A stretch of 64,000 bases of DNA from assembly GCA_038521625.1 (NCBI GenBank), contig JBCBKP010000001.1:186001-250000 (forward strand). Direction: 5' to 3'. This document shows, in pieces, positions 32,507 to 43,262 of the stretch. The notes below the pieces were generated by a model. The model did no database searches. It was not told where the DNA came from and saw nothing but the letters and a program-made list of their open reading frames with translations. A program made the translations under genes and the position numbers. Numbering within the stretch: the stretch's first letter is position 1; the number at the start of each line of letters is the position of its first letter. Origin of the DNA: JBCBKP01 sp038521625. GTDB lineage: Bacteria; Planctomycetota; Phycisphaerae; Phycisphaerales; UBA1924.

Positions 32507-33567
32507 CAGTTGCGCTGCCGAGCCCGGTCGAGGGCGTCTCGTCGGTGGAGGTGTACCGGGTCCCGGTCCCCGATCCGCGGATCACGCTCAAGCTCGACAC
32601 GAACGAGGGCCCCGCGCCCGCCCCAGAGCTGCGCGCGATCCTGGCCGAGCTCGAGCGCGAGCCGATCAACCGGTATCCGAACGCGGGCGATCTCGAGGCC
32701 GACCTCGCGGAGATGCACGGCGTCGCGCCGGCGCAGGTCTTCGTCGGCGCCGGGCTCGACGACGCGCTGATGCGGCTCATGATCGCCTACACCGGCACCG
32801 GCCGGCGGGTGCTCGTGACGCGGCCGACTTTCGCGATGATCCCGCACTACCTGGGCGTCACGCGGGCCGAGACGGTCGAGCTCGACTGGTGGGAGGGCGC
32901 GTACCCGATCGAGCGGGCTTCTGAGGCCGCGCGCGACGCGACGATCGCGTTCTTCGTCACGCCGAACAACCCGACCGGGCTCGCGGCGGGCGCCGACGAC
33001 CTCGCCCGCCTGTCGGCCGCGATGCCGGGCGGGCTGCTCGTCGCGGACCTGGCGTACGGCGAGTTCGCGGACACGGATCTGTTGCCGGTCGCGCTGGGGC
33101 TGCCCAACGTGGTGACGCTCCGGACGTTCAGCAAGGCGTGGGGGATGGCCGGGCTCCGCGTCGGCTACGCGATCGGTCCGGAGCCTGTGATCGAGGCGGT
33201 CCGCAAGGCGGGCCAGCCGTTCAGCGTCCCGAGCAGCTCGCTCGCGGTCGCGCGCGCGTGGCTGCCGCACGGGGCCGACTTCGCCCGCCGGACCGCCGAC
33301 CGGGTGCGCCACGAGCGTGGGGTGCTCGCCGAGCTGCTGCAGCGCAAGGGCGGCGCCGTCACGCCGAGCCAGGCCAACTTCGTCCTGGTGCGTCTCGAGT
33401 CGAACGAGAGGGCGGGGGCCTGGCAGGCACGCCTGCGCGAGCGCGGCGTCGCCGTCCGCCGGTACACGAAGCCCGAGCAGCTCGCCGCCTGCGTCCGGAT
33501 CACCTGCCCCGGCGGCGGCGACGACTTCGACAAGCTCTGCACGATCCTGAAGGAGACCGACTGGTGA
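32503..33567 (+). CDS. hisC: Histidinol-phosphate aminotransferase
   Basis: Transfers the amino group from glutamate to imidazole acetol phosphate. The 354-residue protein is a fold-type I PLP enzyme. It shows KLDTNEGPAPAPELR at the N-terminus, the turn FFVTPNNPTG, the DLAYGEF acid that binds the PLP pyridine nitrogen, and the PLP lysine in TFSKAWGMAGLRVGY. The ATG at 32503 overlaps the hisG stop; the longer upstream frame is not coding. Its stop overlaps the hisB GTG by four bases. Confidence 0.94.
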   Translation: MTVALPSPVEGVSSVEVYRVPVPDPRITLKLDTNEGPAPAPELRAILAELEREPINRYPNAGDLEADLAEMHGVAPAQVFVGAGLDDALMRLMIAYTGTGRRVLVTRPTFAMIPHYLGVTRAETVELDWWEGAYPIERASEAARDATIAFFVTPNNPTGLAAGADDLARLSAAMPGGLLVADLAYGEFADTDLLPVALGLPNVVTLRTFSKAWGMAGLRVGYAIGPEPVIEAVRKAGQPFSVPSSSLAVARAWLPHGADFARRTADRVRHERGVLAELLQRKGGAVTPSQANFVLVRLESNERAGAWQARLRERGVAVRRYTKPEQLAACVRITCPGGGDDFDKLCTILKETDW

Positions 33568-34163
33568 AGCAGCCCACCAACCCGAGCCGGACCGCGAGCG
33601 TGGAGCGCAAGACCAAGGAGACGCGCATCTCGGCTTCGCTCGATCTCGACGGCACGGGCGAGGCCGACGTCTCGACCGGCATCGGGTTCCTGGATCACCT
33701 GTTCGAGTCGCTCGCCAAGCACGGGCGTTTCGATCTCGCGCTTCGCTGCGAGGGCGATCTTCGGATCGACGACCACCACACCGCCGAGGACTGCGCGATC
33801 GTGCTGGGGCAGGCGCTGGACAAGGCCCTCGGCGATCGCGCCGGCATCGAACGCTTCGGCGACGCGTTCGCGCCGCTCGACGAATCGCTCGCGCGCGTCG
33901 TCGTCGATCTGGTCACCCGCCCGCACGCGACGGTCGAGCTCGGGCTCCGGCGGGAGCGTCTCGGGGTGCTCGCGTGCGAGAACATCCCGCACGTGCTGCG
34001 GTCGCTGGCGATCGAGGGCCGCTTCACGCTGCACGCCGACGTGATCCGCGGCGAGAACGACCACCACCGCGCCGAGGCCGCGTTCAAAGCCCTGGCGGTC
34101 GCGCTGCGGCGGGCGGTCGCGCGCACGGGAACCGGCGTGCCGAGCACGAAGGGCGCGATGTGA
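33564..34163 (+). CDS. hisB: Imidazoleglycerol-phosphate dehydratase
   Basis: Dehydrates imidazole glycerol phosphate. 199 residues, the single-function form without the N-terminal phosphatase of enterobacterial HisB. The metal-binding motifs DHHTAEDCAI and NDHHRAEAAFKALA are complete, with GIGFLDHLFESLAKHGRFD near the N-terminus. The start is GTG with AGGAG upstream (33551-33555), overlapping the hisC stop; the stop overlaps the hisHF GTG. Because the phosphatase domain is missing, histidinol-phosphate phosphatase must be encoded elsewhere. Confidence 0.96.
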   Translation: MKQPTNPSRTASVERKTKETRISASLDLDGTGEADVSTGIGFLDHLFESLAKHGRFDLALRCEGDLRIDDHHTAEDCAIVLGQALDKALGDRAGIERFGDAFAPLDESLARVVVDLVTRPHATVELGLRRERLGVLACENIPHVLRSLAIEGRFTLHADVIRGENDHHRAEAAFKALAVALRRAVARTGTGVPSTKGAM

Positions 34164-35605
34164 CCGAGCCCAGACCTCCGATCGCCGTCGTCCGGACCGG
34201 CGCCGCCAACGTCGCGTCGGTCTGCGCCGCGATCGAGCGGGCCGGCTTCACGCCTCGCCTCACGGGCGAGCCCGGCGACATCGAGCACGCCGAGAAAGTC
34301 GTGCTGCCGGGTGTCGGCGAGTTCGGCACCGTCGCCCGCCGTCTGCGCGAGCTCGGCGTCGACGGTCCGCTCCGAGAGCGCATGCTGGCCGGGCGGCCGA
34401 CGCTGGCGATCTGCCTCGGCATGCAGCTGCTCGCGCGTCACAGCGAGGAATCGCTGGGTGTCCACGGTCTGGGCGTCGTGGAGTCGCGCGTCCGGCGCTT
34501 CGAGGACACCACGCTCCGCATCCCGCAGCTCGGCTGGAACGCCGTTGTTGCAGATCAGGGCGCGCGGTATCTCACTCCGGGGTTCGCCTACTTCGCCAAC
34601 AGCTACCGCATGACCGAGTGCCCCGACGGATGGACGGCCGCCCGGGCCGACCACGGCGGGCCGTTCATCGCCGCGCTGGAGAAGGACGGCGTCCTCGCCT
34701 GCCAGTTCCACCCCGAGCTGTCGGGCCCGTGGGGGCGCGATCTGATCGATCGGTGGCTCGGGAAGGCCGTCGATTCGGCTCCGGACGAGTTCGAACGCCC
34801 GTCCGTCGACGCGGTCATGCCGCGGGTCATCCCGTGCCTCGACGTGAAGGACGGGCGGGTCGTCAAGGGCGTCAAGTTCCAGGGCCTGCGCGACGCCGGC
34901 GACCCCGTCGAGCTCGCCCGGGCCTACGAGGCCCAGGGTGCCGACGAGCTTGTGATCCTCGATGTCTCCGCGACGCCCGAGGGCCGGGGGCACGCGGTCG
35001 AGACCGTCGCCGCGGTCCGTCGCGCGCTCAGCATCCCGCTCACCGTCGGGGGCGGCGTGCGCGAGCCCGACGACGCCGGCCGGCTGCTCGACGCCGGCGC
35101 CGACAAGGTCGGCGTCAACACCGCCGCCGTCGAGAAGCCGAGCCTGATCAGCGAGCTCGCGGCGCGGTTCGGCGTGCAGTGCACGGTCGTGGCGATCGAC
35201 GCCGCGCGGCGGGAGTCCGGCGCGGGCTGGGAGGTCGTCACGAGATCGGGCACGCACCGCACCGGGATCGACGCGGTGATGTGGTGCGCCGAGAGCGAGC
35301 GGCGCGGCGCCGGCGAGATCCTGCTGACCTCGTGGGACCGCGACGGGACGCGCAAGGGCTACGACCTCGATCTGCTCCGCGGCGTCACCGGAACGGTCCG
35401 CCTCCCGGTGATCGCGTCGGGTGGCGTCGACACCGCCGAGCACCTCGCAGAGGGCATCGAGGCCGGCGCGACCGGCGTGCTGGCGGCCTCGATCTTCCAC
35501 GACAAGGACCACACGGTCGGATCGGTGAAGTCCGAGATGGCCGGTCTGGTGCGGACGCCGCTGCGCCGGCTCGCGCCCGCCGGCGGCCCGGGGGTCTCGG
35601 CGTGA
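34160..35605 (+). CDS. hisHF: HisH-HisF fusion: imidazoleglycerol-phosphate synthase
   Basis: One 481-residue frame with both subunits of IGP synthase. Residues 1 to about 205 are the class I glutaminase HisH with nucleophile in LAICLGMQLL and the His/Glu of CQFHPELSG. A linker of about 12 residues leads to HisF from residue 220 (VIPCLDVKDGRVVKGVKF), with catalytic Asp residues in CLDVKDG and VVAIDAARR and phosphate loops VGGGVREPDDAG and IASGGVDTAE. Ammonia made by HisH passes through the HisF barrel. An ATG at 34817 opens the HisF part but has no Shine-Dalgarno. Fusion of these two is standard in fungi and plants but uncommon in bacteria. Confidence 0.93.
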   Translation: MTEPRPPIAVVRTGAANVASVCAAIERAGFTPRLTGEPGDIEHAEKVVLPGVGEFGTVARRLRELGVDGPLRERMLAGRPTLAICLGMQLLARHSEESLGVHGLGVVESRVRRFEDTTLRIPQLGWNAVVADQGARYLTPGFAYFANSYRMTECPDGWTAARADHGGPFIAALEKDGVLACQFHPELSGPWGRDLIDRWLGKAVDSAPDEFERPSVDAVMPRVIPCLDVKDGRVVKGVKFQGLRDAGDPVELARAYEAQGADELVILDVSATPEGRGHAVETVAAVRRALSIPLTVGGGVREPDDAGRLLDAGADKVGVNTAAVEKPSLISELAARFGVQCTVVAIDAARRESGAGWEVVTRSGTHRTGIDAVMWCAESERRGAGEILLTSWDRDGTRKGYDLDLLRGVTGTVRLPVIASGGVDTAEHLAEGIEAGATGVLAASIFHDKDHTVGSVKSEMAGLVRTPLRRLAPAGGPGVSA

Positions 35606-36897
35606 TCATCCCGTCGGTCGATCTCCAGAAGGGCCACGCCGTGCAGCTCGAGCGCGGACGCGAGCTCAAGATCGACGCGGGCGACCCGCGCCCGATCGCC
35701 GAGAAGTTCGGCCGCGTCGGCGAGATCGCGGTGATCGACCTCGACGCGGCGATGGGCACGGGTTCCAACGCCGAGACGATCGAGGACCTGCTCCGCCTCG
35801 CGCCGTGCCGCGTCGGCGGGGGCATCCGCGACGTCGACTCGGCGATCCGCTGGCTCGACGCCGGGGCGCGGCGAGTCATCCTCGGCACGGCCGCGCGTCC
35901 CGAGATCCTCCGGGAGCTTCCGCGCGAGCGCACGATCGCGGCGCTCGACGCCGAGCACGGCGAGGTCGTCACGCACGGCTGGAAGACCAGGTCCGGCCGC
36001 TCGCTCGAGGACGCGATCGGCGAGGTGGCCGAGCACGTCGGTGGGTTCCTGATCACGTTCGTCGAGCGCGAGGGCACCATGACCGGGCTCGACCTCGACC
36101 GCGCCGCGCGGCTCAAGGAGCTTGTCGGCGATCGCCGGTTGACCGTCGCGGGCGGCGTCGCGGACGCCGAGGAGATCGGCCGGCTGGACGCGCTCGGGAT
36201 CGACGCGCAGATCGGCATGGCGCTCTATTCGGGGCGTTTCTCTCTCGCCGACGCCGTCGCGGCCTGCCTCACCTCCGACCGCCCAGACGGCCTCTGGCCG
36301 ACGGTCGTCTCCGACGAGCACGGCCGCACGCTCGGCATGACGTACAGCAACCGCGACAGCCTGCACGCGGCGCTCGAGGAAGGGCGCGGTGTGTACCACT
36401 CGCGGTCGCGCGGCCTGTGGCGCAAGGGCGAGTCCTCCGGCGCGACCCAGGAGCTGCTCGCGGTCCGCGCCGATTGCGACCGCGACGCGCTGATGTTCCG
36501 CGTCCGCCAGACCGGGGCCGGATTCTGCCACCTCAAGACACGCACATGCTTCGGCGAGGACGACGGTCTGACCAGGCTCGCGCGCCGGCTCGCCGACCCG
36601 GCCACCCGCGCGGCGCCGGGCTCGTACACGGCCCGACTGTTCGAGGACCCGGAGCTGCTCGCGAAGAAGCTCGTCGAGGAGGCGCACGAGCTCGTCGACG
36701 CCGGGTCCGAGGACGAGATCGTGCACGAGGCGTCCGACCTGATCTTCTTCACGCTCGTCCGTCTGGCGGAGGCGGGCGTCCCGCTCGAGGCCGTCGAGCG
36801 ACATCTCGATCGCAAGGCGCTGAAGGTCAAACGCCGGAAGGGCGACGCCAAGCCCGGCGCGGCCGACCCGAGAAAGAAAGCGAGCGATGACGCATGA
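35602..36897 (+). CDS. hisAIE: HisA-HisI-HisE fusion, three steps in one protein
   Basis: 431 residues. HisA (ProFAR isomerase) covers 1 to about 228, with the catalytic Asp of IIPSVDLQKGHAVQLERG and a second in AALDAEHGEVV. HisI (PRA-CH cyclohydrolase) spans about 229-320, shown by YHSRSRGLWRKGESSG, RADCDRDALMFRV and zinc-binding FCH...RTCF. HisE (PRA-PH pyrophosphohydrolase) spans about 321-415 (SYTARLFEDPELLAKKLVEE, EASDLIFFTLV). A basic tail follows. The domains catalyse steps 2, 3 and 4. HisIE fusions are common; joining HisA to them is unusual. The GTG start and the stop both overlap neighbours by four bases. Confidence 0.93.
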   Translation: MIIPSVDLQKGHAVQLERGRELKIDAGDPRPIAEKFGRVGEIAVIDLDAAMGTGSNAETIEDLLRLAPCRVGGGIRDVDSAIRWLDAGARRVILGTAARPEILRELPRERTIAALDAEHGEVVTHGWKTRSGRSLEDAIGEVAEHVGGFLITFVEREGTMTGLDLDRAARLKELVGDRRLTVAGGVADAEEIGRLDALGIDAQIGMALYSGRFSLADAVAACLTSDRPDGLWPTVVSDEHGRTLGMTYSNRDSLHAALEEGRGVYHSRSRGLWRKGESSGATQELLAVRADCDRDALMFRVRQTGAGFCHLKTRTCFGEDDGLTRLARRLADPATRAAPGSYTARLFEDPELLAKKLVEEAHELVDAGSEDEIVHEASDLIFFTLVRLAEAGVPLEAVERHLDRKALKVKRRKGDAKPGAADPRKKASDDA

Positions 36898-38180
36898 GCG
36901 AACGACTCCTCAGGCTCATCCGGCCGGAAGAGGCCGAGCTCTCGCGGGTGGATCCGCTCGATGACCGCACCATCGAGATCGCACGCTCGATCCTGACCGA
37001 CATCGAATCCCGCGGCGAGCCCGCGGTTCGGGAGCACGCCGAGCGGCTCGGCGACCTCGAGCCCGGAGCGCCGCTCGTCCTCGGACGCGACGAGCTGAAC
37101 ATGGCCCTCGGGGCGTGCGACGCGGAGGCTCGGGCGCATCTCGAGGCGGCCGCCGAGTCGATCCGCGTATTCGCCGAGGGCCAGCGGGCGTCGCTGAAGG
37201 ACTTCCGGATGCCGATCCCGGGCCTGCCCGGCGGCGACATGGGCCACGAGCTGGCGCCGGTCGAGGTCGCCGGCTGCTACGCGCCCGGCGGGCGCTATCC
37301 GCTGCCGTCGAGCGTGCTGATGACCGCCGTCACCGCGCGGGCCGCCGGCGTGCCGACGGTTGTCGTGGCCTCGCCGAAGCCCCAGCCGGCGACGCTCGCC
37401 GCGGCGGCGATCTCGGACGCCGACGCGCTCATCGCGGTGGGGGGCGCCCAGGCCATCGGGGCGATGGTGCACGGGACCTCGGCGACGCCGCGCGCGGACG
37501 CCGTCGTCGGGCCCGGCAACCGCTTCGTGACGGCCGCCAAGCAGCTCGTGGGCGGACGCGTCGCGATCGACATGCTCGCCGGCCCGAGCGAGGTGCTGAT
37601 CATCGCCGACGACTCGGCCGACGCGGGGACGCTCGCCGCCGACCTGCTCGCCCAGGCCGAGCACGACGACGACGCGGCCGCGATCCTCGTGACGACCTCG
37701 CGAGATCTCGCCGATGCGGTCGAGGCCGAGCTCGCGGCTCAGCTCGAGACGCTGCCGACCGCGACCGTGGCGCGCCGGGCCCTGCAGAACAGCTTCTGCG
37801 TGCTCTGCGACGCGATCGACCAGGCCATCGATGTCTCCGACCGCCTCGCGCCCGAGCACCTCGAGATCCAGACTCGGGACGCCGAGGAAACCGCGGCCGC
37901 GTGCAATCACTACGGCGCGGTCTTCATCGGCGAGGGCGCCGCCGAGGCGATCGGCGACTACGGCGTCGGCCCGAACCACACGCTCCCGACCGGGGGGACG
38001 GCCCGCAGCTTCGCGGGCCTGAGTGTGATGACGTTCCTGCGCATGCGGACGTACATCCGCGGCGGCGGCGAGGTCTCGACTCCCGAGCGGACGGGGCTGA
38101 TCCGTCGGACCGCGGCGCTCGCCCGCATCGAGGGCCTCGAGGCCCACGCCCGCTCGGCCGAGCGCCGGCTGTCGCGCTGA
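36894..38180 (+). CDS. hisD: Histidinol dehydrogenase
   Basis: Oxidises histidinol to histidine in two NAD-dependent steps. The 428-residue protein has CYAPGGRYPLPSSVLMTAV, GAQAIGAMVHGT, VGPGNRFVTAAKQLV, IDMLAGPSEVLIIAD, AQAEHDDDAAAILVT and the catalytic/zinc segment APEHLEIQTRDAE. The signature VGPNHTLPTGGTARSFAGLSV is intact. It is the last gene of the operon; the convergent methyltransferase gene ends only seven bases away, leaving no room for a hairpin terminator. Confidence 0.96.
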   Translation: MSERLLRLIRPEEAELSRVDPLDDRTIEIARSILTDIESRGEPAVREHAERLGDLEPGAPLVLGRDELNMALGACDAEARAHLEAAAESIRVFAEGQRASLKDFRMPIPGLPGGDMGHELAPVEVAGCYAPGGRYPLPSSVLMTAVTARAAGVPTVVVASPKPQPATLAAAAISDADALIAVGGAQAIGAMVHGTSATPRADAVVGPGNRFVTAAKQLVGGRVAIDMLAGPSEVLIIADDSADAGTLAADLLAQAEHDDDAAAILVTTSRDLADAVEAELAAQLETLPTATVARRALQNSFCVLCDAIDQAIDVSDRLAPEHLEIQTRDAEETAAACNHYGAVFIGEGAAEAIGDYGVGPNHTLPTGGTARSFAGLSVMTFLRMRTYIRGGGEVSTPERTGLIRRTAALARIEGLEAHARSAERRLSR

Positions 38181-38187
38181 CGGGCTA

Positions 38188-39246
38188 TCAGAGCGTCGCC
38201 TCGAGAATCATGTTGAACGGGCCCTCGGTCGCGCGACGGACGGAGTTGAACCCGCCGGACCTGATGACCTCGGTGAGCCTCGCCTGGCCGGCCTGGGCGC
38301 CGAGGGCCGTGCTGACCTCCTGGGCCTTCGACGTGGGCACGCAGATCATCGTCGAGGCATTATAGTAGAGCCGCCCGACCGGGTTCATGTTGTCGGCGGG
38401 CGTGTCGCCGGCGAGCGGCTCGACGATCATCCAGGTGCCGTCGGGCTTGAGAGCGCCGCGGATGCTCCGGGCGGCGCCGGCCGGGTCGCCCATGTCGTGC
38501 AGGCAGTCGAAGCAGGTGATCAGGTCGAAGCCGGTCTCGGGCACGGCCTGCGCCCGCGCGACCTCGAAGCGGACGCGATCGGCGAGGCCGTGGTTCGCGG
38601 CGTGGCGGTTGGCCTCCTCGATCGAGCCGTCGTGGAAGTCGTAGCCGACGAACTCGGAGTCGGGGTACGCCCTGGCCATGATCAGCGTCGAGTGGCCGAC
38701 GCCGCAGCCGACGTCCGCGACCTTGGCGCCCGCCCGGAGCTTGTCCTCGACGCCGTCGAGCGCCGGGATCCACGACTGCACCAGGTTGTTGATGTATCCC
38801 GGGCGGAAGAAGCGGCCGACGGCGCAGAAGATGCAGCCCTGCTCGCCCCAGTCCACGCCGCCGCCGGAGCGGAACGCCTGCTCGACCGCCGCCTCGCTCT
38901 CGAGCATGCGCACCGAGAGGTCGAATCCGCCCATGAGGTTCACCGGGCTGTCCTCGACCGCGAAGACCATCGCGTGCTCGGGCGGCAGCTCGAAGCGGTC
39001 CTCGGCCGCGTCCATCACGAGGTACCCCGAGGCCGCCTGGGCGCGGAGCCATTCGCGGGCGTAGCGCTCGTCGATCTGGGCCCGCTCGGCGAGTTCGGCC
39101 GGTGTCGCCGGCCCGCCCTCGTGCAGCAGCCTGTAGAGCCCCAGCCGGTCGCCCAGGCGGATCAGCGCGACCGAGGTCGCGGCGCCCAGATCCCCCAGCA
39201 TGCGTCCCACGAACTCGTGGAGCCTGTCGTGATCGATCCCGTCCAT
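38188..39246 (-). CDS. Class I SAM-dependent methyltransferase with winged-helix N-terminus
   Basis: 352 residues. The first ~90 residues (VALIRLGDRLGLYRLLHEG, TPAELAERAQIDERYAREWL) form a dimerisation/winged-helix domain like that of O-methyltransferases and Rv2258c-type proteins. The SAM site is VADVGCGVGHSTLIMARAYP with the acid in FVGYDFHDGS, then FDLITCFDCLHDMGDP. The substrate is unknown. The ATG at 39244-39246 has GGAGGTG upstream. A nine-pair inverted repeat (39275-39301) lies in its leader. Confidence 0.86.
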   Translation of the reverse strand: MDGIDHDRLHEFVGRMLGDLGAATSVALIRLGDRLGLYRLLHEGGPATPAELAERAQIDERYAREWLRAQAASGYLVMDAAEDRFELPPEHAMVFAVEDSPVNLMGGFDLSVRMLESEAAVEQAFRSGGGVDWGEQGCIFCAVGRFFRPGYINNLVQSWIPALDGVEDKLRAGAKVADVGCGVGHSTLIMARAYPDSEFVGYDFHDGSIEEANRHAANHGLADRVRFEVARAQAVPETGFDLITCFDCLHDMGDPAGAARSIRGALKPDGTWMIVEPLAGDTPADNMNPVGRLYYNASTMICVPTSKAQEVSTALGAQAGQARLTEVIRSGGFNSVRRATEGPFNMILEATL

Positions 39247-39274
39247 CAATGCACACCTCCGCCTCTAGAACAGT

Positions 39275-39301
39275 CCGAACGGCGAGCCTGAAGCCGTTCG
39301 G
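39275..39301. repeat. Perfect 9-bp inverted repeat upstream of the methyltransferase gene
   Basis: CCGAACGGC at 39275-39283 and GCCGTTCGG at 39293-39301 are exact complements around a nine-base spacer GAGCCTGAA. The element lies between the stop of the panE-like gene and the methyltransferase ribosome-binding site. It has no T-run on either strand, so it may be an operator or a leader hairpin rather than a terminator. Confidence 0.5.
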
Positions 39302-39387
39302 TCCAGTCCCAAGCGTGAAGCGCGCGGGGTGTCCGACGCATCAAATCGTGAATGTTCAGAAAAGCCCGAGGTGTAACACAGATCGGG

Positions 39388-40332
39388 TCAGGCCGTCTCG
39401 CCGCGCGCGGCACGCTCCATCGGCAGCAGCGCGGCGTACAGGAACCCGTGCACCGGCGTCTCGACGCCGACCTCGCGGCCGATCCGGACGACCGCCCCCG
39501 ACTGTGCCTCGAGCTCGCTCGGGCGGCCCGCCATGATGTCCCGCTGCATCGAGAGCGTCATGTCGGCGGGCGTCGTGTCGATGAACCTCACGACGCGGTC
39601 CTCGTAGCCCGGGTCGAGCGGCACGCCCCGCCCGCGCCCGGCGGCGGCGCCCTCGGCGATCGCGCGCACCAGAAGCTCGCGCGTCTCGGGCACCGAGCGG
39701 AAGACGCCGACCGGCTCGCGGGTCACGGCGCCCAGCCCGCTGATCGTCGAGATGAAGACGAACTTCTCCCACATCGACCGCAGCGTGTGCTCGGGCACGA
39801 CCGGCGTGACCCCGGCCTCACGCAGCGCCCCCTCGATCGCTCGGACGCGGTCGGTGACCCGGTTGTCCAGCTCGCCGAAGGTGATCTCCTGGATGAACGG
39901 GTCCTGGTCGATCACGCCCGGCTCGCGGATCGCGCAGATCACGCGGCTCGAGCCGCCGAGGGCCTTGGCTTCCCCGTGCACGGCGGCGATGTGCTCGGGC
40001 GCCTCGACGCCGTTCTGAAGCGGCAGGAACACGGTCGCGTCGCCGACCGCCGGCGAGACCTGCTCGCTCACCCCGCGGACCTGCCAGGTCTTGACCGCCA
40101 TGACGACGACGTCGGCGGGGCCGTCCTTCGCGAGCTCGGCCGCGTCGTCGGAGGCGACGACGGTGTCGAGGCGGATGTGCTCGGCGTCACGCCGGTCGAT
40201 GTGCAGTCCGCGTGTGCGTAGCGCCTCGAGCGTGCGTCCGCGCGCGAGGAAGCGCACGTCGTGGCCGGCCTTCTGGAGCATGGCGCCGTAGGTGCAGCCG
40301 ATGGCGCCGCTGCCGGCGATCAGGAAACGCAC
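39388..40332 (-). CDS. panE: 2-dehydropantoate 2-reductase family protein
   Basis: Would reduce ketopantoate to pantoate with NADPH on the route to coenzyme A. 314 residues with the Rossmann motif MRFLIAGSGAIGCTYGAML at the N-terminus, the conserved VVMAVKTWQV and PLQNGVEAPEH segments, and the catalytic Lys in RSMWEKFVFISTISG. The C-terminal helical domain carries SMQRDIMAGRPSELE, also typical. The family includes related ketoacid reductases, so the exact substrate is not proven. It follows gyrB on the minus strand with an 12-base gap. Confidence 0.86.
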   Translation of the reverse strand: MRFLIAGSGAIGCTYGAMLQKAGHDVRFLARGRTLEALRTRGLHIDRRDAEHIRLDTVVASDDAAELAKDGPADVVVMAVKTWQVRGVSEQVSPAVGDATVFLPLQNGVEAPEHIAAVHGEAKALGGSSRVICAIREPGVIDQDPFIQEITFGELDNRVTDRVRAIEGALREAGVTPVVPEHTLRSMWEKFVFISTISGLGAVTREPVGVFRSVPETRELLVRAIAEGAAAGRGRGVPLDPGYEDRVVRFIDTTPADMTLSMQRDIMAGRPSELEAQSGAVVRIGREVGVETPVHGFLYAALLPMERAARGETA

Positions 40333-40344
40333 TCGGGGTCTCCC

Positions 40345-43101
<2,757 letters not shown>

Positions 43102-43262
43102 GCCACCTCGTCGGCCCCAGGCCGGAAGCCCGCTCGATCCGAAAAAACCCGGCGGAAACACGCCCCGCCGGGCTCCCCGAAACGGCCCCAAATGATAGGT
43201 TCGCGGCGTCCAAAAAGCCCCCGAGAACGGCCCGAAAACCACCCCCGAAGCGGAGCCAGAAT

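Noticed and set aside
34817..35605. Separate hisF starting at internal ATG 34817
   Set aside because: No stop codon or ribosome-binding site separates it from hisH; the parsimonious reading is one fused protein.
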